Shown here piece by piece: positions 6,303 through 10,736 of a DNA stretch of 10,736 nt (positions are counted from its first letter, which is position 1; every line of letters begins with the position of its first letter). The stretch is taken from NCBI GenBank assembly GCA_003164475.1, contig PLTL01000017.1, positions 1-10,736 on the forward strand. The letters are read 5' to 3'. The notes beneath the pieces were generated by a model. It was not told the origin of the DNA. It made no database searches and was given only the letters and a program-made list of their open reading frames with translations. The stretch comes from Candidatus Dormiibacterota bacterium (GTDB taxonomy: Bacteria > Chloroflexota > Dormibacteria > UBA8260 > Bog-877). The position numbers and the translations under genes are program-made.

Positions 6303-7547
6303 TCAGTCACGAGCCGCTTCCATTGCGCCCAGCAGCCACTCGAAGCCCGGGCCGAGCGCAATTCCACTCTCGCGGACCAGCTCCGCCATCCGGGCAGGGT
6401 CTCGGCCGAAGCCTGAGTCCGCCGCGCTGCGGATCCGAAGCAGGGCCCGCTCCAACTGGGGGTCGGGGGCGACGGCGAAGAGACGACTCATGACTGACAC
6501 CAGAGCCGCCACGCTTGGCTCCGGAGAGTATGTGTCGACATCGAAGAAGGAGCGCTCCAGGTGGCGGGAGAGGAACTCCTTGTCGGGGCGGCGGCGGCGG
6601 CACTGCACACCGCGGCGTGACCTGACCATCGCGGGCAGACCGGCCCAGGCTTCCACTATCGCCCGGGCCGAGGCCGTTGCCTGGCGCAGCGCCAGCACCC
6701 GCTCCAGATTGGCTGCGCTGCGACGAACCAGCACTCTGATTGCGGAGCGAGATTCCAAGTTCTTGACTGCGGTCCAGATCAGGTTACGCTGGACCAAGCG
6801 AGCCTTGAAGCCGCCACCGAGATGCCGGGTGGTGGCGGAGTGGAAATGGAAGACCCGGGCGGTGGGCACAGACCAGAAGCGCTCACCCAGCACCTGTGCC
6901 CGCAGCGACCAATCGACGTCCTCATAGAACATGAAGTAGCGGTCGTCCAGCTGGCCGACCCTGGTCGGCGTGAACATCTCCCGACGCACCAGGGCAGCGG
7001 CGAAGCACAGGCCGCCCACTGGCTCCTCGAGGTCGTACTGGCCGATATCCGCCTGCCCCAGCCCACGCTGGGTCGCGGAACCGTCCGCATGAAGGGAAAG
7101 CCCCACTGAGTCGATGACGACGCCGGGATCTGCCAGCAGCACTTTGGGGGCCAGGCCGGCCGCCGCGGGAAGGCGGCGAGCCGCCTCCACCAGGAGATGC
7201 ACGGTACTCGTCTCCACCCTCGCGTCCGGATTGAGCAGAAGAACCAGCTCTCCCCGACTGAGCTGGATGCCCACATTGGTGGCGCCAGCGTAGCCCAGGT
7301 TGGTCTCCTGCTTTGAGAACGCAACCTCGAGTCCTGCACCACCGGCCGCCCCAAGTTCCCTCTCGACCAGTGCCTGGGCGTCGTGATGCCGCGATCCGTT
7401 GTCGACCACGACGAGTTGCAGCGGGCGGTAGGAGGACCCGATGACTGATGCGACGCACTGCCGTAGGAGCGTCGGCTCCGGCTCGTAGGTGACGATCAGG
7501 ATGCTGACCAGCGGCCAGTCCGATCCTGCTTGGCTCCCCTCCAACAC
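6303..7547 (-). CDS. Glycosyltransferase family 2, paralog A (WbbL/rhamnosyltransferase-like)
   Basis: A 414-residue GT-A fold inverting glycosyltransferase. Seen: LVSILIVTYEPE at 13-24, the nucleotide-binding VVDNGS at 48-52, TNLGYAGATNVGI, the metal-site LLNPDA at 104-109 (N106-P107-D108 in place of DxD), the subfamily block QRGLGQADIGQYD at 160-172, and FMFYEDVDWSLRA at 205-217 with the catalytic-region E209, D210 and W213. This pattern is typical of rhamnosyl- and related transferases acting on polysaccharide or O-antigen-like acceptors. After the catalytic domain come a basic segment, RSRRGVQCRRRRPDKEF at 309-325, and about 90 further residues of unknown role. There is no membrane helix. 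GTG start with GGGGGG (7557-7562) 9 bases upstream as a weak ribosome site. It is a paralog of the gene at 8825-10078, on the same strand 1.28 kb away. Family certain; donor sugar not determinable. Confidence 0.92.
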   Translation of the reverse strand: MLEGSQAGSDWPLVSILIVTYEPEPTLLRQCVASVIGSSYRPLQLVVVDNGSRHHDAQALVERELGAAGGAGLEVAFSKQETNLGYAGATNVGIQLSRGELVLLLNPDARVETSTVHLLVEAARRLPAAAGLAPKVLLADPGVVIDSVGLSLHADGSATQRGLGQADIGQYDLEEPVGGLCFAAALVRREMFTPTRVGQLDDRYFMFYEDVDWSLRAQVLGERFWSVPTARVFHFHSATTRHLGGGFKARLVQRNLIWTAVKNLESRSAIRVLVRRSAANLERVLALRQATASARAIVEAWAGLPAMVRSRRGVQCRRRRPDKEFLSRHLERSFFDVDTYSPEPSVAALVSVMSRLFAVAPDPQLERALLRIRSAADSGFGRDPARMAELVRESGIALGPGFEWLLGAMEAARD

Positions 7548-8824
7548 GGAACTCAGCCCCCCACGGGAACCGGGTTACAAGTTCCCATCAGGGCCGCGCG
7601 GAGTGGCCCGAGGTGGGCCGACACCGGGTGCTGATCACAACAAGAGCCGTGGCCAGTTCGGGCAGCCTCTGGGCACCCGACTCCTCACCGCCAGGAGGCC
7701 GATCCAGACCGCGACTCCATCTGGAGTTCGCTGCGGGGTAGGCCCGGTGGCCTAGCTCTCCCGCTCGTGAGGCCGTGCGGTCCCTCAGCCCGCCGCTGTC
7801 GGCGTGGCTGCCGCAGCCCCCATCCCGAACGTGCCCTTGCGGGGCTGGCACTGGCATGTGCGCCGCGATCGGGACCAGGTGCCGAGGTAGGATCGCCGAC
7901 TGCCGAAGTGAGGCACTGTGCGTAGGCCAGCGCACCCTGGCGGATCGGGTGCCCGTCGACGGGCCTGCGACACCCAAGAGGGGATCAGGATCATGCGCTC
8001 GGCCATCTTGGTGAGGCGGCGCAGCCCCCTTGTCCGACGCCCAAGCTCTCGCTGGGGCCCTTCTCCAGGAAGTCAAAGGCCGAATGAGTCTCCCCTGTTC
8101 GGACGCGTCCCTCTAAGCCGGCACTGGGGGTGGATCGCGGGACTCACCCAGGGTCCTGGCCACCGGCGTAGTGTACCCAGCCAAACTGCACGAGCCCACG
8201 AGCCGGTGATCACCTTGTCGGAGCAGGCTCCTGACCGTCGAGAGTTGCGGCGTGGTAGTCGTGGGGACGCCGTGGCAAGTGACTGCCTCTCAGCTTGGCC
8301 GGCCACGATGGTGGACTCGGCCTGGGTCTCTGCGCCACAATCGACTGTGACCGCCACCGACCGGTCCCCTGACCTCCCAGGCACCGCGACGGGCTCGGCT
8401 TCGAGACGGGCATCCATCATGGCAGCGTTCTGGCTCTGGGCATTCCCGGGACTACGGCTAGCGTCGAGGGTGGGCTCACAGTGCGGGCGCGGTGGGCCTC
8501 CGGGGAAAGCTGGCCCATGCCCAGGTGGCACGAACCTCCCGGCCGCCTAGGCCTCGGCTCTCAAGGCGGCGGCGGAGCCACCTGCCATCCGGTCGGCGGC
8601 CACGATCCGATGATCGCGCAGCGGCTCGACCCCGCCACTCGCGCCCACCGCGGAAGACCTTTCCCCCTTGTGGTCCCAGGGGGTTGAGGCCCTGCCAGGT
8701 TGTCGAACGCCCGTGCCACGGCCACCAGGCAAGTCGTCCCGTGCCAACTCCGCAGCCCCCGTGTCCATTGGGAACGCGTCCCAGCCAAAGGGCGCAGGTG
8801 CCGAATCGGCCTCGATGAGCATTC
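7548..8824. other. 1.28-kb gap between the GT2 paralogs, no convincing gene
   Basis: Both strands carry frames of up to 210 codons (plus 7918-8550; minus 7588-8076, 8073-8531 and 8547-8822), but none shows the third-position G/C bias of the real genes or a known motif. The minus frame 8547-8822 begins 2 bases after the GT2-B stop and 8073-8531 has a Val/Ala-rich protein-like patch at about 8300-8420, so decayed coding sequence is possible. A 14-base palindrome lies at 7951-7964 and a 10-base one, GGTGATCACC, at 8205-8214. It must also contain the promoter of GT2-A, or the two genes are joined by a long transcript. No tRNA or known RNA family is recognised. Confidence 0.5.
7951..7964. repeat. 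14-base perfect palindrome inside the gap
   Basis: GCCCGTCGACGGGC is self-complementary and is flanked by GGGTG (7948-7952, partly overlapping) and CACCC (7971-7975), which could pair outside it. It lies about 30 bases before an ATG at 7993 that has a purine-rich GAGGGGATCAGG upstream and about 60 bases after a TAGGAT box, so it may belong to an unrecognised transcript. Confidence 0.35.
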
Positions 8825-10078
8825 CTAGGGAGATCCTATCTGCCGCGCGTAGGCCTGCAGCGCGGCTGGCATGGGGCCGGCAATCTCCTCGAGCCGCCCC
8901 AACACCTCGGTCGGGTTCAGCTTGAGATCGAACTCCAACATGAGGTCGAGATAGCGGTATGCGCGTGACCAGCGCTCGTCTCCGCCAACGGCGTAGAGCC
9001 TACCCAGGCTGTCTCGGACCGCCTCCCACCTGTACAGGGGACGCCACAACTCCAAATCGAGCGCTGGCCTTGTCGGCTGCGCGTTGGCTAGATCGGAATC
9101 CCTCCGCCGGCGTCGGCTCTGCACAATTCGGCGCTCGGGCCGCATGGACGCCAGTGCCAAGGTCGCCTCGGCGAGGACTCTTGCCGTGGTGAAAGGCCGC
9201 TCGCCCTTGACCATCTTGCGCAGATGAGCGCTGGTGCGTTGGAAGAGAAATCGCACCAAGTGACGAGTTTCGAAGTTCTTGATCGCCGTGTAGTAGACGT
9301 TGCGTTCGATGAGTCGGTACCGCCAGTTGAAGGGTCTCTGACGTACACTCTCGGACCCCGCGTGGAGAACGACGGCTTCCGGGACTGCCAGGAACTGCTT
9401 CCCATAGAGGCCAGCCCTCATGCTCCAGTCGACGTCCTCGAAGAACATAAAGAAGCGCTCGTCCAATCGCCCAACTTCGTCGTCCGCAAAGGCCGTGCGG
9501 CGTATCAGTGCCGCGCCAAGGGTCAGACCCATCACCGGCTCTGGCGCATCAAACTGGCCCAAGTCGACTTGCCCTAGGCCTCGTTGGGCAGCGTCTCCGC
9601 CCAGGCTGAACTCGATGCCCACTGAGTCAATGATGTCCGGGTAGGCAAGCAGCTTCACCTTGGGAGCGAAGCCCACCGCCTCCGGATGCTGCGAAGCGCG
9701 GGCCACCAACGCGGCCACCGCCCCGGGCTCCAGTTCAGTGTCCGGGTTGAGGAGCAGGCAAAGAGAGCCGGAGGCGGCTCCCACAGCAATGTTCATCGCG
9801 TGGGCGAAGCCGGTGTTAGTGCCTTGTCGATGAAACTTGGTCGGGAGTGAGTCTCCGGCGGCGGCCTGCACCGTCTCCAGCAGCCTGGCTCCCGGGAGGC
9901 CCGACGACCCGTTGTCGACCAGAATCAGTTCGAGGTTGTCGTGGGTCTGACAGGCGACAGACGCCAGGCAGCGCTTGAGTGACCCCTCGTCAGGGTTGAA
10001 AGTGACTACGAGGACACTGACCAGGGGTGTCTTCGGACCTGGTGCGGCAGCCGTGGTGCACGCTAGGTCAGCACCCAA
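8825..10078 (-). CDS. Glycosyltransferase family 2, paralog B (WbbL/rhamnosyltransferase-like)
   Basis: A 417-residue GT-A fold glycosyltransferase, paralogous to the gene at 6303-7547. Seen: PLVSVLVVTFNPD at 18-30, ILVDNGSSG at 52-60, TNTGFAHAMNIAVGA, the metal-site LLLNPDTE at 108-115 (N111-P112-D113), the shared block QRGLGQVDLGQFD at 165-177, and FFMFFEDVDWSMRA at 209-222 with E214, D215 and W218. The domain after catalysis also matches paralog A: ERNVYYTAIKNFETR, then an Arg cluster QSRRRRRDSD at 320-329 and a Trp/Tyr-rich helical end (about 335-417). No membrane helix. The start is a TTG at 10078: an in-frame stop lies 24 bases upstream, no ATG or GTG intervenes, and AAGGAGAGGG (10088-10097) sits 9 bases before it. 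Expected to extend a lipid-linked glycan on the cytoplasmic side; donor and acceptor unknown. Confidence 0.92.
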   Translation of the reverse strand: MGADLACTTAAAPGPKTPLVSVLVVTFNPDEGSLKRCLASVACQTHDNLELILVDNGSSGLPGARLLETVQAAAGDSLPTKFHRQGTNTGFAHAMNIAVGAASGSLCLLLNPDTELEPGAVAALVARASQHPEAVGFAPKVKLLAYPDIIDSVGIEFSLGGDAAQRGLGQVDLGQFDAPEPVMGLTLGAALIRRTAFADDEVGRLDERFFMFFEDVDWSMRAGLYGKQFLAVPEAVVLHAGSESVRQRPFNWRYRLIERNVYYTAIKNFETRHLVRFLFQRTSAHLRKMVKGERPFTTARVLAEATLALASMRPERRIVQSRRRRRDSDLANAQPTRPALDLELWRPLYRWEAVRDSLGRLYAVGGDERWSRAYRYLDLMLEFDLKLNPTEVLGRLEEIAGPMPAALQAYARQIGSP

Positions 10079-10087
10079 CTTCGATGG

Positions 10088-10097
10088 CCCTCTCCTT
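10088..10097 (-). promoter_or_regulatory. Ribosome binding site deciding the TTG start of GT2-B
   Basis: Minus-strand AAGGAGAGGG ends 9 bases before the TTG at 10078. It is the strongest Shine-Dalgarno in the window after that of the MMPL gene and supports the unusual TTG start. Confidence 0.6.
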
Positions 10098-10139
10098 GAC
10101 TATCAACTCCGTAATCCCTCCCCCGGGAGCGTCAGAACC

Positions 10140-10145
10140 ATAGTA
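10140..10145 (-). promoter_or_regulatory. Candidate -10 box of GT2-B
   Basis: Minus-strand TACTAT, within CGTACTAT, the same 8-mer as at the marR promoter. It lies 61 bases before the TTG start, giving a leader of about 55 bases with the ribosome site. No clear -35 box. Confidence 0.35.
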
Positions 10146-10148
10146 CGA

Positions 10149-10185
10149 GGCGGTCTACAAGGACTTGGGTTAGTTGGAGACCGCC
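10149..10185. repeat. Strong stem-loop just upstream of the GT2-B promoter
   Basis: Perfect arms GGCGGTCT (10149-10156) and AGACCGCC (10178-10185). After one A/G mismatch the stem continues with CAA (10158-10160) and TTG (10174-10176), leaving a 13-base loop. No T-run follows on either strand. It could be an operator, a terminator protecting GT2-B from upstream readthrough, or the remains of a mobile-element end. Confidence 0.45.
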
Positions 10186-10452
10186 AGCAGCCCTGTGGCC
10201 TCCCCAGCAGAGTGGCCTGGTGCAGACTCAGCGGGACAGGCGGTGGGCAGCCAGTGTGGAGCCACGGCCGATGGACCTACCCAAGTCTGGCACGACGTTG
10301 TTGCACCCCACCAGCCCTTGGAGTCAACCCACTTGAGGCAGGTGCCGGGAGCACCGGTCGGTCGCGTCCGGAGGAGCGGCCTAAACAGCGGGGCTGGGGC
10401 TGTACTCGAGGGGGGCAGCAGGCACCGAGACCTGGAGCTCGCGGAGGTGGGT
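10186..10452. other. Intergenic region between GT2-B and the transposase remnant
   Basis: About 270 bases with short frames on both strands that show no coding bias or motif. If the adjoining transposase belonged to a full insertion sequence, one terminal repeat should lie here; I could not identify it by eye. Confidence 0.4.
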
Positions 10453-10736
10453 TCAGGTGGTCGGAGGTAGCGCCCGCAGCCGCGTGAGGGCCGCTGCCGG
10501 GTGAGGTGCCCGGGACGCAGCGGGCATCGAGCCGCAACGTGCTCCGCCGGACGCTGCGCACCAGCCGCCCAGCCACGTGCAGCAGCTGGTAGCCCAGGCG
10601 CTGGGGTGCCACCTCATGAACTCACTGGGGAGACACAACCGCCTGGCGCCGGCCAGCAGGTCGTCGGCCATGACGCCGGTGGCATCATGGCGACGATCGG
10701 CCCAGCCGACCGGGCCGGGCTTGGTGATGTCGAACA
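10453..10736 (-). pseudogene. IS1380-like transposase, frameshifted 3' end (continues past right edge)
   Basis: Three pieces in two minus-strand frames assemble into the C-terminus of an IS1380-family DDE transposase. Frame one (about 10734-10612) reads VMADDLLAGARRLCLPSEF. The next frame (about 10610-10520) reads APQRLGYQLLHVAGRLVRS then VRRSTLRLDARC. Back in the first frame (about 10500-10453) it reads AAALTRLRALPPTT and stops at 10453. In intact members this run is continuous: a DLLAW-like helix with a Leu/Cys pair, a KRLRYRLLHVAARLVR motif, a WPWA segment and an LRALP end. The WPWA segment is lost at the second shift. At least two frameshifts and no start in the window mean it is not translatable as is; the DDE catalytic part would lie to the right. 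It marks an old insertion beside the glycosyltransferase region. The family call rests on recalled motif similarity. Confidence 0.72.

Noticed and set aside
8073..8531. Minus-strand frame of 152 codons in the gap
   Set aside because: Part of it looks protein-like, but the bias fades toward the 3' half and no family is recognised; not enough to call a gene.
7918..8550. Plus-strand frame of 210 codons in the gap
   Set aside because: Codon use shows little third-position G/C bias and the protein is Arg/Ser/Pro-rich with no recognisable fold. Kept only as part of the gap description.
1..10736. CRISPR array, tRNA, rRNA, phage or toxin-antitoxin genes
   Set aside because: No regularly spaced repeats, no T-loop-like GGTTCGA pattern with a paired acceptor stem, and no such protein motifs were seen in any frame.

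Overview
The window is GC-rich DNA, most likely from an actinobacterium. The evidence is the strong G/C bias at third codon positions in the real genes, frequent GTG and TTG starts, several TANNNT boxes 6-7 bases before start codons (a leaderless layout common in Actinomycetota), and a deacetylase resembling the mycothiol enzymes MshB and Mca. A lineage such as Acidimicrobiia is possible, but nothing here fixes the order or genus.

Left part (1-3400). A minus-strand pair opens the window: a MarR-family regulator and an MMPL/RND-type membrane transporter that starts 17 bases inside the regulator and runs off the left edge. An inverted repeat with a -10-like box sits just before the regulator's start, which fits self-repression of an export operon. 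On the plus strand follow a DNA-3-methyladenine glycosylase I (Tag, base-excision repair of alkylated DNA) and a PrxQ/BCP-type peroxiredoxin. Both look leaderless and both deal with chemical damage.

Middle (3400-6300). The peroxiredoxin converges on a minus-strand LmbE/PIG-L zinc deacetylase across a long stem-loop that may terminate both. Divergent from the deacetylase is a plus-strand GT4 (GT-B fold) glycosyltransferase.

Right part (6300-10736). Two paralogous minus-strand GT2 (GT-A fold) glycosyltransferases share a subfamily motif and an Arg-rich linker with a C-terminal extension. They are separated by 1.28 kb with no convincing gene, a gap almost exactly the length of one such gene. 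With the GT4 enzyme and perhaps the deacetylase, they suggest a cell-surface polysaccharide or glycolipid locus. The right edge holds the frameshifted 3' end of an IS1380-like transposase.

I found no CRISPR array, tRNA, rRNA, phage gene or recognisable defence gene. The most notable points are the GT2 pair with its empty gap, the recurring leaderless promoter layout, and the decayed transposase at the edge of the glycosyltransferase region.
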